From the NCBI RefSeq assembly GCF_014644555.1, contig NZ_BMKX01000003.1, forward strand, positions 1-64,000: DNA of 64,000 nucleotides, in the 5' to 3' direction. Shown piece by piece: positions 8,271-16,917 of the stretch (position 1 is its first letter; every line of letters begins with the position of its first letter). The stretch comes from Glutamicibacter ardleyensis (GTDB lineage Bacteria > Actinomycetota > Actinomycetes > Actinomycetales > Micrococcaceae). Made by a program: the position numbers and the translations under genes. The notes beneath the pieces were generated by a model. The model had not been told where the DNA came from, did no database searches, and saw only the letters and a program-made list of their open reading frames with translations.

Positions 8271-9462
8271 CGGCTTCGCCCCAGGTTCCTTCAACATAGA
8301 AGCGTGGAACTCGTGGAGAGATCCGGGTGACAACCTCATAGTTGATGGTGTTTGCTGCGTGCGCCCAAGTGGTTACCGATTCTCCACCTTCACCAAAGAT
8401 GATTGCCTCGGCACCTAAGAATTCGTTGGGGTTGATATCTGGGCCTAGATCAATCACGCACTGGTCCATGGCGATAGTTCCGCGTACCGGGTAGGTTTTC
8501 CCGTTGATGGTTACCGGTGCCCCGGTGGCAACTCGTGGCAGCCCGTCGGCGTATCCCATCGGGACCAGCGCCAGGTAGGTCTCTGCGGTCGTTTGGTAAC
8601 GCAGCCCGTAGGAGACTCCTTGCCCGAGGGTGACCTTTTTGACGTTGGCAACCTTAGTCATCAGCCGCATTGCCGGACGCAGACCATAAGTTGCAGGGCT
8701 CTCCCCCTCAAACGGGCTCAGGCCATACAGTCCCAAACCGAGCCGCACCATTTCGTGGTGGGTGTCCGGACGGGACAAGATGGCCGGAGTATTGGCAATG
8801 TGGCGCATTTCCAGATCGAAGCCTGCAGCTTCGACCATATCGATGGCCTCGTCAAAAGCGGCAAGCTGAATGTCAGTTTCGGGGCGGTCCGGCTCATCGG
8901 CGACAGCAAGGTGGGAGAACACTCCGACCACACGCAGCAGTCCTTCAGACTGATACTTAGCGGCACGCTCAATCAAGCCCGGGAAATCAGCCATGGTGGA
9001 GCCGTTGCGTCCCAGCCCGGTATCAACCTTGAGATGAATACGCGCAGGCGTCTGCACTGCCTGGGCTGCCGCTGCGATTAAGTCTAAGTCCCATCCTGAG
9101 ACACCTAAATCAATACCTGCAGAGATGGCTTTTTCAAATGGGGTGTCGTTGGTGTGCAACCAGGCGAGCATAGGAGCTTCAATACCTGCGTCGCGTAGCG
9201 CCAGGGCCTCGGCAACGTGTGCGCAACCAATCCAGCGGGCGCCACCTTCTAGAGCCGCCTTGGCTACCTGTACGGCTCCATGTCCGTAGCCGTCTGCTTT
9301 GACGACTGCCATGACCTTGGCGGGGGCCACCAGATCCATAACCTGTTTGACGTTGCTGCGGATTGCGGAGAGATCAATGACAGCGCGACGTTCCCAACCA
9401 ATGTAAGGAGCCGTGTCACCGGCTTCCGGCGCGTTGATTTCCTCAAGAGATTCAGAGTTCAC
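8263..9462 (-). CDS. alr: Alanine racemase
   Basis: A 399-residue fold-type III PLP enzyme converting L- to D-alanine for peptidoglycan. The PLP lysine lies in AVVKADGYGHG (Lys55). The catalytic tyrosine is in GVSYGLRY. The C-terminal beta domain contains AMDQCVIDLG and ends in RVPRFYVEGTWGEAGE. About 20 extra N-terminal residues precede the usual start of the family fold. Start is GTG. It is the first gene of the alr-tsaEB-rimI-tsaD unit, so D-alanine supply and t6A modification are probably co-transcribed. Confidence 0.96.
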   Translation of the reverse strand: MNSESLEEINAPEAGDTAPYIGWERRAVIDLSAIRSNVKQVMDLVAPAKVMAVVKADGYGHGAVQVAKAALEGGARWIGCAHVAEALALRDAGIEAPMLAWLHTNDTPFEKAISAGIDLGVSGWDLDLIAAAAQAVQTPARIHLKVDTGLGRNGSTMADFPGLIERAAKYQSEGLLRVVGVFSHLAVADEPDRPETDIQLAAFDEAIDMVEAAGFDLEMRHIANTPAILSRPDTHHEMVRLGLGLYGLSPFEGESPATYGLRPAMRLMTKVANVKKVTLGQGVSYGLRYQTTAETYLALVPMGYADGLPRVATGAPVTINGKTYPVRGTIAMDQCVIDLGPDINPNEFLGAEAIIFGEGGESVTTWAHAANTINYEVVTRISPRVPRFYVEGTWGEAGE

Positions 9463-9545
9463 CTATACATCTTCGCACTTTTCGCACGCTCTTGCCGCGC
9501 CATGGCAACGATAGGGAACGTGAGCTTCATTTGGGGCAAAAGTAA

Positions 9546-9586
9546 AGAGCCTGTTCTCGCAAAATTTCTTTGCGGGAACAGGCTCT
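9546..9586 (-). terminator. Strong hairpin terminator of mscL
   Basis: AGAGCCTGTTCTCGCAAA and its complement form an 18-bp, nearly perfect stem around a short ATTTC loop. On the minus strand it follows the mscL stop by 19 bp and is followed by a T-rich run (CTTTACTTTT). It insulates mscL from alr. Confidence 0.88.
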
Positions 9587-9605
9587 GAGAAGTTTTTGAA
9601 GTTGG

Positions 9606-9998
9606 TTACTTTAGCGTGCGCAGTTCGTCACGGATCTGCTCAAGCAGTGCAAGCTGCGGGTCTACCTCTTCTTCTTCTTCGGTGAGGCCGCGACGACGCT
9701 CGAGGTGCTCGGTAGCCTTCTGCATTGGCAAAACCAGTGCGAAGTAGACTGCTGCGGCGATCAACAGGAAGTTGACCAGCGCGGTGAGGAAGACACCGAA
9801 CTTGATGTCAACCCCGTTGATGGTAAGTAGTAGGAAGCCATCAAATGATGGCGAACCGACCAAGGCAGCGATCAATGGCATCAGCACATTGTCTACCAGG
9901 GCGGTGATGACGGCGCCGAAGGCGGCACCGATGACAACGGCAACCGCCAGATCGACGACGTTGCCCTTCATTATAAAATCGCGGAATCCCTTTAGCAT
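9606..9998 (-). CDS. mscL: Large-conductance mechanosensitive channel MscL
   Basis: A 130-residue channel that opens under membrane tension to release solutes on hypo-osmotic shock. It shows the MLKGFRDFIMKGN amphipathic N-terminus, TM1 with the pore motif DLAVAVVIGAAFGAVI, a short periplasmic loop, TM2 (about 70-92) and a charged C-terminal bundle rich in glutamate. I chose ATG at 9998 over GTG at 10013 because the family begins at MLKGF and because TATGCT, a -10-like hexamer, lies 6 nt upstream, suggesting a leaderless message. It is monocistronic, between coaA and alr, where relatives usually carry no channel gene. Confidence 0.95.
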   Translation of the reverse strand: MLKGFRDFIMKGNVVDLAVAVVIGAAFGAVITALVDNVLMPLIAALVGSPSFDGFLLLTINGVDIKFGVFLTALVNFLLIAAAVYFALVLPMQKATEHLERRRGLTEEEEEVDPQLALLEQIRDELRTLK

Positions 9999-10093
9999 GG
10001 TTTGAGCATACACAGGGAAAACATAGCAAAGCAGGACATTTGGGCGAAAAACTTAAATTTTGTGAGAAATTCCGCGCGCGTTTGGATAATTGC

Positions 10094-11071
10094 CTAGATC
10101 TTACGAAGCAGCATTCTGTGAACCGAGTGGTCAGCGCTCTTACGAAGGACCAATTGAGCCCGGCCACGGGTAGGCAACACGTTTTCTTCGAGGTTCGGCT
10201 CGTTAATGGATTTCCAAATGCCGTGCGCGGTTTCGCGCGCTTGCTCATCGGAGAGCTGCGCGTAGCGGTGGAAGTAGCTGGCTGGGTCAGAGAACGCGCC
10301 GGAGCGTAGTTTCATGAATCGGCTGATGTACCACTCTTCAATATCTTTGGTCCGAGCATCCACGTAGACGGAGAAATCAAAGAAGTCACTGAGCGCAAGA
10401 CCCACCTTGCCATCGGTGCGAGTACGCGCCGGCTGCAAAACGTTCAGGCCCTCAACAATAAGTACCTGAGGCGCACGGATGACGTTACGTTCACCCGGGA
10501 TGATGTCATAAGTCAAGTGTGAATAGACTGGCGCACTAACTTCCGGAACACCGGACTTCACCGCAGAGACAAAGCGCAGCAGCGCACGCCGGTCATAAGA
10601 TTCTGGGAAACCCTTGCGGTCCATAATTCCACGGCGGTTCAGTTCCGCGTTCGGGTAAAGGAATCCGTCGGTGGTGATTAGTTGGACGTCGGGCGTTTCT
10701 GGCCAACGGCGCAACATATCGCGCAACACGCGGGCGGTAGTGGATTTACCAACTGCTACCGAACCTGCCACGCCAATAACGAACGGAGTCTGCCGGGTTT
10801 GTTCCCCAAGGAACGTGGTGGTGGCGCGGTGTGTAGCACCGGCGCCCTGTACATAGAGGTACAGCAAACGGCTCAATGGTAGATAGACATCTCGGATCTC
10901 ATCTAGGTCTAGGCCATCGCCTAGACCACGAAGCCGAATGATGTCCTCTTCATTGAGGGGTTGTTCCATCTTGTTAGAAAGTCTGGCCCAGGTGTCTCGC
11001 TCAAGCTCAACAAAAGGGGTTATAGGTGTCTCTAACGTTCCTTGTGGTTCCACGAGGTCAAATTGTGCCAA
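10094..11071 (-). CDS. coaA: Type I pantothenate kinase
   Basis: A 325-residue CoaA that phosphorylates pantothenate in the first step of coenzyme A synthesis. The Walker A motif GSVAVGKST is near residue 105, followed by [10 protein letters not shown] and the substrate region KGFPESYD. Start is TTG at 11071 (MAQFDLVEP). It is divergent from glmS with 149 bp between the starts. In relatives coaA also neighbours glmS, in line with a conserved block here flipped relative to its surroundings. Confidence 0.96.
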   Translation of the reverse strand: MAQFDLVEPQGTLETPITPFVELERDTWARLSNKMEQPLNEEDIIRLRGLGDGLDLDEIRDVYLPLSRLLYLYVQGAGATHRATTTFLGEQTRQTPFVIGVAGSVAVGKSTTARVLRDMLRRWPETPDVQLITTDGFLYPNAELNRRGIMDRKGFPESYDRRALLRFVSAVKSGVPEVSAPVYSHLTYDIIPGERNVIRAPQVLIVEGLNVLQPARTRTDGKVGLALSDFFDFSVYVDARTKDIEEWYISRFMKLRSGAFSDPASYFHRYAQLSDEQARETAHGIWKSINEPNLEENVLPTRGRAQLVLRKSADHSVHRMLLRKI

Positions 11072-11220
11072 GAATATGGTCTACACCCCAAATTCAACTT
11101 GTAGAGTTCATTGGAAATTCAGCAAATTAGCTCTTCGCGGTGACCTATGACACGCAACTTTTTGAGTGATGTGCCACGATTTCTCCCATCATTGGGGAAT
11201 CAACCGGTACGCTTTTTCCT

Positions 11221-13089
11221 ATGTGCGGAATTGTTGGATATGCAGGAGCCTCAAGCTCAGTCGCCGATCACGGCGCCCTTGACGTTCTAATTGAAGGTTT
11301 ACGTCGGTTGGAGTACCGCGGTTATGACTCGGCTGGTGTAGCCGTAGTAGCCGATGGTGCCATTCACTCACGGAAGAAGGCTGGCAAACTTGTCAACCTT
11401 GAAAACGTGATCGCTGAAGAACCATTACCCCAGTCTTACACCGGAATTGGCCACACTCGTTGGGCCACCCACGGTGGACCGAGCGACTCGAACGCTCACC
11501 CACACCTCGCCGACGGCGGCAAGCTTGCAATGATCCACAACGGCATCATTGAGAACTTCGCTGGCATCAAGGCGCAGCTGGTCTCTGAAGGCGCAGAGTT
11601 CCTTTCTGATACCGATACCGAAGTTGCCGCAGAGTTGCTGGGCAAGATGTACGGCGAAGCAAATGGGGACCTCACCCTAGCCATGCAGCTTGCAGTAAAG
11701 CACCTTGAAGGTGCTTTCACCCTCTTGGCAGTACACCAGGACCACCCGGGTCTCGTTGTGGCAGCTCGCCGCAACTCCCCACTGGTACTGGGCTTGGGCG
11801 ATGGCGAGAACTTCCTCGGTTCAGACGTCTCCGGCTTCATCGATTTCACCCGTCGCGCCGTGGAACTGGGTCAGGACCAGATCGTCACGATCACCCCAGA
11901 TACCCACACCATCACCGACTTTGACGGCAACCCTGCCGAAGGCAAAGAATTCACCGTTGACTGGGATGCAGCCAGCGCCGAGAAGGGCGGCTTCCCATCC
12001 TTCATGGAGAAGGAAATCTTTGACCAGCCAGCCGCCGTGGCCGATACCCTGTTGGGCCGTTCGGACGCCGATGGCCGTCTGACCCTTGATGAGCTTCGTA
12101 TTGATGCAGAAGAACTCACTAAGATCTCAAAGATTGTTGTTCTTGCTTGCGGTACCAGCGCTTACGCCGGTTCCGTTGCCAAGTACGCCATCGAGTCCTG
12201 GTGCCGTATCCCTGTTGAGGTTGAGCTGTCCCACGAGTTCCGTTACCGCGAACCAATCGTTGACGAGAACACCTTGATCGTTTCGATCTCCCAGTCCGGC
12301 GAAACCATGGACACCTTGATGGCCGTGCGTTACGCCAAGGAACAGGGCGCGAAGACCATGTCGATCTGTAACACCAACGGGTCAACCATTCCTCGCGAAT
12401 CCGACGCGGTGCTTTACACCCACGCCGGTCCAGAGATCGCAGTGGCCTCTACCAAGGCGTTCCTTGCACAGATCACCGCCACCTACCTGCTTGGCCTGTA
12501 CCTGGCTCAGCTGCGTGGCAACCTGTTCCAGGGCCAGATCAAAGACATCTTGGCTGACCTTGGAAAGATTCCATCGAAGATTCAGGACATCCTGGACCGC
12601 TCGGATGAAATCAAGGAACTTGCTCGTTCCATGGCAGATGCTTCCTCGGTACTCTTCTTGGGTCGCCACGTTGGCTACCCGGTTGCTATGGAAGGTGCCC
12701 TGAAGCTGAAGGAAATCGCTTACATCCATGCTGAAGGTTTCGCCGCCGGCGAGCTGAAGCACGGTCCGATTGCCTTGATTGACGATGGCCAGCCGGTCTT
12801 CGTAGTGGTTCCTTCCCCACGTGGTCGCGACTCGCTGCACTCGAAGGTTGTCTCGAACATTCAGGAAGTCCGCGCCCGTGGCGCCAAGACCTTGGTTATT
12901 GCTGAAGACGGCGATGACTCGGTCAAGGACTTCTCCGAGTGGGTCTTCTACGTCCCAGAGACTCCAACTCTGTTGATGCCACTGCTGGCCACCGTGCCAC
13001 TGCAGATCTTCGCTTGCGAGCTTGCCTCGGCGAAGGGCTTTGATGTTGATCAGCCACGTAACTTGGCTAAGTCGGTGACCGTGGAGTAA
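11221..13089 (+). CDS. glmS: Glutamine-fructose-6-phosphate aminotransferase (isomerizing)
   Basis: A 622-residue GlmS making glucosamine-6-phosphate from fructose-6-phosphate and glutamine for cell-wall amino sugars. The N-terminal nucleophile Cys2 (MCGIVGYAG) heads the class II glutaminase domain (to about 245). Two SIS isomerase domains follow, with SISQSGET near 360 and the C-terminal DQPRNLAKSVTVE. No glmS ribozyme-like element is apparent upstream. TACGCT ends 7 nt before the ATG and no clear Shine-Dalgarno is visible, so a leaderless transcript is possible. Head of the plus-strand trio glmS, acpS, nnrD. Confidence 0.97.
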   Translation: MCGIVGYAGASSSVADHGALDVLIEGLRRLEYRGYDSAGVAVVADGAIHSRKKAGKLVNLENVIAEEPLPQSYTGIGHTRWATHGGPSDSNAHPHLADGGKLAMIHNGIIENFAGIKAQLVSEGAEFLSDTDTEVAAELLGKMYGEANGDLTLAMQLAVKHLEGAFTLLAVHQDHPGLVVAARRNSPLVLGLGDGENFLGSDVSGFIDFTRRAVELGQDQIVTITPDTHTITDFDGNPAEGKEFTVDWDAASAEKGGFPSFMEKEIFDQPAAVADTLLGRSDADGRLTLDELRIDAEELTKISKIVVLACGTSAYAGSVAKYAIESWCRIPVEVELSHEFRYREPIVDENTLIVSISQSGETMDTLMAVRYAKEQGAKTMSICNTNGSTIPRESDAVLYTHAGPEIAVASTKAFLAQITATYLLGLYLAQLRGNLFQGQIKDILADLGKIPSKIQDILDRSDEIKELARSMADASSVLFLGRHVGYPVAMEGALKLKEIAYIHAEGFAAGELKHGPIALIDDGQPVFVVVPSPRGRDSLHSKVVSNIQEVRARGAKTLVIAEDGDDSVKDFSEWVFYVPETPTLLMPLLATVPLQIFACELASAKGFDVDQPRNLAKSVTVE

Positions 13090-13109
13090 TCCACGATCTT
13101 CGAACTTCT

Positions 13110-13142
13110 GCGGGCACCCTTTTTGATGGAAAGGCTGCCCGC
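13110..13142 (+). terminator. Terminator after glmS
   Basis: GCGGGCA (13110-13116) and TGCCCGC (13136-13142) pair around a loop containing further CCTTT/AAAGG pairing, followed by ATTTGTTT. It begins 21 bp after the glmS stop, so acpS has its own promoter. Confidence 0.8.
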
Positions 13143-13444
13143 ATTTGTTTAACTTCTTACACAACGTGTTGGCTATCAAGACTCATCCATTGCGAACTAT
13201 AGCTGTCACTTGTGGTTGGCCTGCCACGATGGCCAAACTCATTTCCGCTTTCTCTAACTCAAAGAGTCTTACGGTTGGCCGTCCAGCATTTCGGATACCG
13301 TGCTCGACTTAGCACTTCAGGCAAAGTCGAGAAATCAGAAATCTCTAACCATCATCTACCAATCAATAATGCAATACGTATGGCCCGCGTTGTATGGTCG
13401 CCTCAATTTACAGTGTTGAAGCAAGCCTAGATAGACTGGAACCC
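13143..13444. other. Non-coding gap between glmS terminator and acpS
   Basis: About 300 bp without a believable gene; the frames here lack ribosome binding sites and actinobacterial codon bias. The right end carries the acpS promoter. Nothing else is recognised. Confidence 0.5.
13407..13437 (+). promoter_or_regulatory. Predicted acpS promoter, leaderless geometry
   Basis: TTTACA (13407-13412; five of six matches to TTGACA) and TAGACT (13432-13437) are 19 bp apart. The -10 box ends 7 nt before the acpS ATG, so transcription should begin at the start codon itself. Confidence 0.5.
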
Positions 13445-13795
13445 ATGATTGCAGGTATCGGTGTCGACATTGTCGACGTGCCACGCTTTGGCCGCCAACT
13501 CGAACGAACCCCACGCTTGCGTGAACGTCTTTTTACTTCCATAGAACGTGATCTGCCGTTGCGCTCCCTGGCTGCACGTTTCGCTGCGAAGGAAGCTATC
13601 GCCAAGGCACTTGGTGTCCCGGTTGGGATGAACTGGCAAGACTGCACTATTGCTAAAGACGAAGCCGGAGATCCGCAGGTACTGATTCGTGGCACGGTAG
13701 CTGCCGCCAGCGAATTGCGTGGAATTACTTCCTGGCATTTGACCTTGTCACATGACGGGGACATGGCCATTGCGATGGTAGTCGCTGAACGATAA
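13445..13795 (+). CDS. acpS: Holo-[acyl-carrier-protein] synthase
   Basis: A 116-residue AcpS that transfers 4'-phosphopantetheine from CoA to acyl carrier protein. The N-terminus [15 protein letters not shown] contains the Mg-binding aspartate, and [13 protein letters not shown] holds the second conserved acidic site; the C-terminus [14 protein letters not shown] matches the family. A longer frame from 13394 exists, but ATG 13445 gives the canonical N-terminus and lies 7 nt after a TAGACT box, arguing for a leaderless transcript. It is followed by nnrD after 58 bp. Confidence 0.93.
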   Translation: MIAGIGVDIVDVPRFGRQLERTPRLRERLFTSIERDLPLRSLAARFAAKEAIAKALGVPVGMNWQDCTIAKDEAGDPQVLIRGTVAAASELRGITSWHLTLSHDGDMAIAMVVAER

Positions 13796-13853
13796 ACGAC
13801 ACGTTCGCTATTAAAACGGACGTATCCCCGGATAGGTGAGTAAAGTTTGTCTT

Positions 13854-15380
13854 ATGATCCCTGTCTACAGTGTTGCGCAAGTACGTGCGGTCGAGGCCCA
13901 AGAGATCTCTAAGCGTGGAAGTGAATCGCTGATGCGCGCTGCCGCCAGCGAATTAGCTGCCGCAGCCGAAGCGATGCTCGCCCAGACCGCCTCCCCCACC
14001 GATGCTCTGATCATCGGTTTGATTGGTCCAGGTAATAACGGTGGCGACGGTCTCTACGCGCTGACCGAGCTAGCTCAACGCGGTTATCAGACTCTTGCCC
14101 TGCAGTGCACCGAAACCGGTCATCCAGAAGCGTTGAAGGCTTATGCCTCCGTTGCTGGCACCGTGAAGTCTCTGTCCGAGGGCGAAGAAGCTCTATCGTC
14201 AGCCTCGTTGGTTATTGATGCAATTTACGGCATTGGCTACCGCACCGGAGCACAGCTACCAAAGCTTCCTGCTGGTACCCGAGTACTAGCTTGCGATGTG
14301 CCTTCGGGACTGAACTGCGAAACCGGTAGTGCTGATGATGACGTGTTGCTCGCCGAGCGGACCGTGACCTTCGGCGCGATGAAGACGGGACTTATTTCTC
14401 AGGATGCACCTTTGGTTACCGGTGAAATCCAAGTTGCGACTCTGGATTTTGATTTCTCCTCGATTACCCCAGAAACACATCTAGTCGATGAAAACTCGGC
14501 TCAAGAGCTACTGAATGTTCATCGCAGCTGGCGAGACGCCGGAAGGCACAAGTATGAGCGCGGTGTATTGGGTCTTATTGCAGGCTCTGCTCTCTACCCT
14601 GGAGCTGCCCAGCTGACCGCGCGCGCCGCGGTGGCCTGTGGTGTGGGATTGTTGCGCACTCACGTTCCGGAAGAAGTACAGTCTCTACTATCCTTGGCTG
14701 CCCCGGAAACCGTGCCGCTGGATGATGAACAAATCACCGAAGCACTCTCATTGGCTCGCCGTCACCTGCACGGTCGCGGAGCCAAGATTTCGGCGTGGGC
14801 TATTGGCCCTGGAATTGATAGTCGCACTCCCCCAACCGGAGTGATTGCCAACGTCTTTGATAGCCGCCAGCCAGCGGTTATTGATGCCAGTGGTTTAGAG
14901 GTAGTTCCTACCGGCCCGAGTGAGCAGCCACGGGTGCTCACCCCGCATGCCAAAGAATTGCGGATGCTTCTGCGCCGTGCCGGCGTAAGTGTCACCACCG
15001 AAGAAGTTCGTCAGGACCCAATTCGTTGGACCCGCTGGGTCGCGTTGGCTTATAACGCTGTGGTGTTGTTGAAGGGCCCAACCAGTTACGTGGTGGCGCC
15101 GAATGGTGCAAACCTAGTCGTCTGCCATGCAGCGGCTCAGCTGGCCACTGCCGGCTCTGGAGATATCCTTACAGGCATTCTCGGCTATATGCTCTCCGAC
15201 AGCTCACTGACCGGTATTTACGGCCTTGAGACGGTGAGCAATAGCCGCCTGATGGAACTGACCGCATGCGCTGCCGTCATTCACGGCCAGCTAGGCAGAG
15301 TCACCGCCCAGCAGGGCACGGTCAGCGCCTCGCGCTTGATTGATCAGCTGCCCGCAGTAATGAAAGACTTTGGGTTCTAG
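13854..15380 (+). CDS. nnrD: Bifunctional NAD(P)H-hydrate epimerase / ADP-dependent dehydratase
   Basis: A 508-residue fusion that repairs hydrated NAD(P)H. The N-terminal epimerase domain (YjeF_N/NnrE, to about 210) contains GPGNNGGDGLYAL. The C-terminal ribokinase-like dehydratase domain (NnrD, about 225 to the end) contains GSALYPGAAQL, VLTPHAKELRML and the ATAGSGDILTG signature with its catalytic aspartate. Of two in-frame starts, ATG 13854 fits the family N-terminus and lies 7 nt after TAAAGT; GTG 13836 would add six residues. It ends at a strong bidirectional terminator shared with ugd. Confidence 0.94.
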   Translation: MIPVYSVAQVRAVEAQEISKRGSESLMRAAASELAAAAEAMLAQTASPTDALIIGLIGPGNNGGDGLYALTELAQRGYQTLALQCTETGHPEALKAYASVAGTVKSLSEGEEALSSASLVIDAIYGIGYRTGAQLPKLPAGTRVLACDVPSGLNCETGSADDDVLLAERTVTFGAMKTGLISQDAPLVTGEIQVATLDFDFSSITPETHLVDENSAQELLNVHRSWRDAGRHKYERGVLGLIAGSALYPGAAQLTARAAVACGVGLLRTHVPEEVQSLLSLAAPETVPLDDEQITEALSLARRHLHGRGAKISAWAIGPGIDSRTPPTGVIANVFDSRQPAVIDASGLEVVPTGPSEQPRVLTPHAKELRMLLRRAGVSVTTEEVRQDPIRWTRWVALAYNAVVLLKGPTSYVVAPNGANLVVCHAAAQLATAGSGDILTGILGYMLSDSSLTGIYGLETVSNSRLMELTACAAVIHGQLGRVTAQQGTVSASRLIDQLPAVMKDFGF

Positions 15381-15393
15381 CTAAATACTGACC

Positions 15394-15448
15394 AAAAACA
15401 GATGCGGTTCATGCGCGATATCCTCGCACATGAACCGCATCTGTTTTT
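15394..15448. terminator. Bidirectional terminator between nnrD and ugd
   Basis: The arm AAAAACAGATGCGGTTCATG (from 15394) and its complement (ending 15448) form a stem of more than 20 bp with A-runs before and T-runs after, so it works for nnrD on the plus strand and ugd on the minus strand. Confidence 0.93.
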
Positions 15449-15453
15449 AATTC

Positions 15454-16791
15454 TTAGTCCTCGGCAAGATCAAACTTTTCGCCCGGACCGGTCATAACCC
15501 AACCTTGATCCCGCCACAATGGACGGTCCAATACGTTACGGCCATCAATCAAGACACGAGAGCTAACCACTTCGCCAAGCTCTTGCGGATCCAAGGCCCG
15601 GAATTCTTTCCATTCGGTAAGTAACAGAACCAGGTCGGATTCTTTCGCGGCTTCGCGCCAGGACTCAACGTAGTTCAAGCGTGGGAAGCGGCCTGCGGCA
15701 TTCTTATTGCCCTCCGGGTCATAGACCGACACTTCGGCGCCCGAGTTGTAGAGCCGCACGGCAATATCCAAGGCCGGCGAGTCACGCACGTCATCACTAT
15801 CTGGTTTGAACGTCACGCCAAGCACGCAGATACGTTTACCTGCCAGCTGGTTGCCAAGGATTGAGGAAGCCAGTGAAACTACTCGGTCACGGCGGCGCAA
15901 GTTGATCTGGTCCACTTCATCCAGGAATCCCATGGTCTGGCTCAAGCCGAGTTCGCTGACGCGCGCCTGCAGTGCACGGATGTCCTTGGGCAGGCAACCG
16001 CCGCCAAAGCCGACTCCGGCGTTCAGGAATTTACGGCCGATACGTGCGTCATGACCGATAGCGTCTGCCAGCGTCTTGATGTCGCCGCCCACGGTCTCGG
16101 TCACTTCAGCGAAGGCATTGATGAAGGAAATCTTGGTGGCAAGGAAAGCGTTGGCCGCTACCTTGACCAGCTCAGAGGTTTCTAGGTCGGTGACAACCTC
16201 TGGGGTATCTAGAGCAAGAATCGGCGCGTATACCTCTCGTAGCTTAGCTAGACACGTATCGTCTTGGATACCGTAGACCAAGCGGTCTGGGGTGAGCGTG
16301 TCTTTGACTGCGAATCCTTCACGCAAAAACTCTGGGTTCCACGCCAAGCTGATTTTGCTGCCAGGCTTGGCGGTCGCTTCGATGCGTTCGCTGAGCCGAC
16401 GTGCGGTACCTACAGGAACAGTGGACTTGCCAACGATGAGTGCTTCACCGGAAATATTTGCCACGAGAGAATCAACCGCTGCGTCTACGTAGCTCATATC
16501 CGCTGACTGCGAGTCCGCGCGCTGCGGAGTACCCACGGTCACGAAGTGGATGTCAGCACGCTGCGCGACTTCTTCATAGGAGTCGGTAAAGCGTAGCCGG
16601 CCACTGGCCACGTGCTTACGCAGTAGCTCTGGTAAACCCGGCTCATGGAATGGAAGAATTCCTGCGCTCAGTGCCTGAAGTTTTTCTGCATTGACGTCGA
16701 GGCCAATGACCTCGTAGCCAAGTTCTGCCATACATGCGGCATGAGTTGCACCAAGATAGCCGGTGCCGATGACGCTGATACGCAATGTCAC
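15454..16791 (-). CDS. ugd: UDP-glucose 6-dehydrogenase
   Basis: A 445-residue UDP-glucose/GDP-mannose dehydrogenase, an NAD-dependent enzyme giving UDP-glucuronate for surface polysaccharides. The Rossmann motif GTGYLG is at residues 9-14, GKSTVPVGTA at 121-130, the catalytic cysteine is Cys266 in GVGFGGGCLPKD, and the C-terminal UDP-binding domain carries GVTFKPDSDDVRDSPA. Start is GTG with GGGGAG nine bases upstream. It stands alone between terminators, with no other polysaccharide gene nearby, and sits at one edge of the apparently inverted glmS block. Confidence 0.92.
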   Translation of the reverse strand: MTLRISVIGTGYLGATHAACMAELGYEVIGLDVNAEKLQALSAGILPFHEPGLPELLRKHVASGRLRFTDSYEEVAQRADIHFVTVGTPQRADSQSADMSYVDAAVDSLVANISGEALIVGKSTVPVGTARRLSERIEATAKPGSKISLAWNPEFLREGFAVKDTLTPDRLVYGIQDDTCLAKLREVYAPILALDTPEVVTDLETSELVKVAANAFLATKISFINAFAEVTETVGGDIKTLADAIGHDARIGRKFLNAGVGFGGGCLPKDIRALQARVSELGLSQTMGFLDEVDQINLRRRDRVVSLASSILGNQLAGKRICVLGVTFKPDSDDVRDSPALDIAVRLYNSGAEVSVYDPEGNKNAAGRFPRLNYVESWREAAKESDLVLLLTEWKEFRALDPQELGEVVSSRVLIDGRNVLDRPLWRDQGWVMTGPGEKFDLAED

Positions 16792-16840
16792 GAAGAATTA
16801 CTCCCCAGATCTCTAACCCAATAACTACTCATTAGAATGC

Positions 16841-16887
16841 CACACCCCCGCACCATGTTCCTTACTGGAACGCGGTACGGGGGTGTG
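16841..16887 (-). terminator. Terminator of glmM
   Basis: CACACCCCCG (16841-16850) pairs perfectly with CGGGGGTGTG (16878-16887). The hairpin lies 31 bp after the glmM stop on the minus strand and before the ugd start. The T-tract is weak. Confidence 0.75.
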
Positions 16888-16917
16888 AGTTTTCTCGATG
16901 TTTACTGAGAGGATGCT

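Noticed and set aside
11071-11220. glmS ribozyme or riboswitch upstream of glmS
   Set aside because: The 149-bp divergent gap with coaA is too short and lacks the ribozyme core; actinobacteria generally do not carry it.
13212-13430. 72-codon frame between glmS and acpS
   Set aside because: No start signal, no family, overlaps the acpS promoter.
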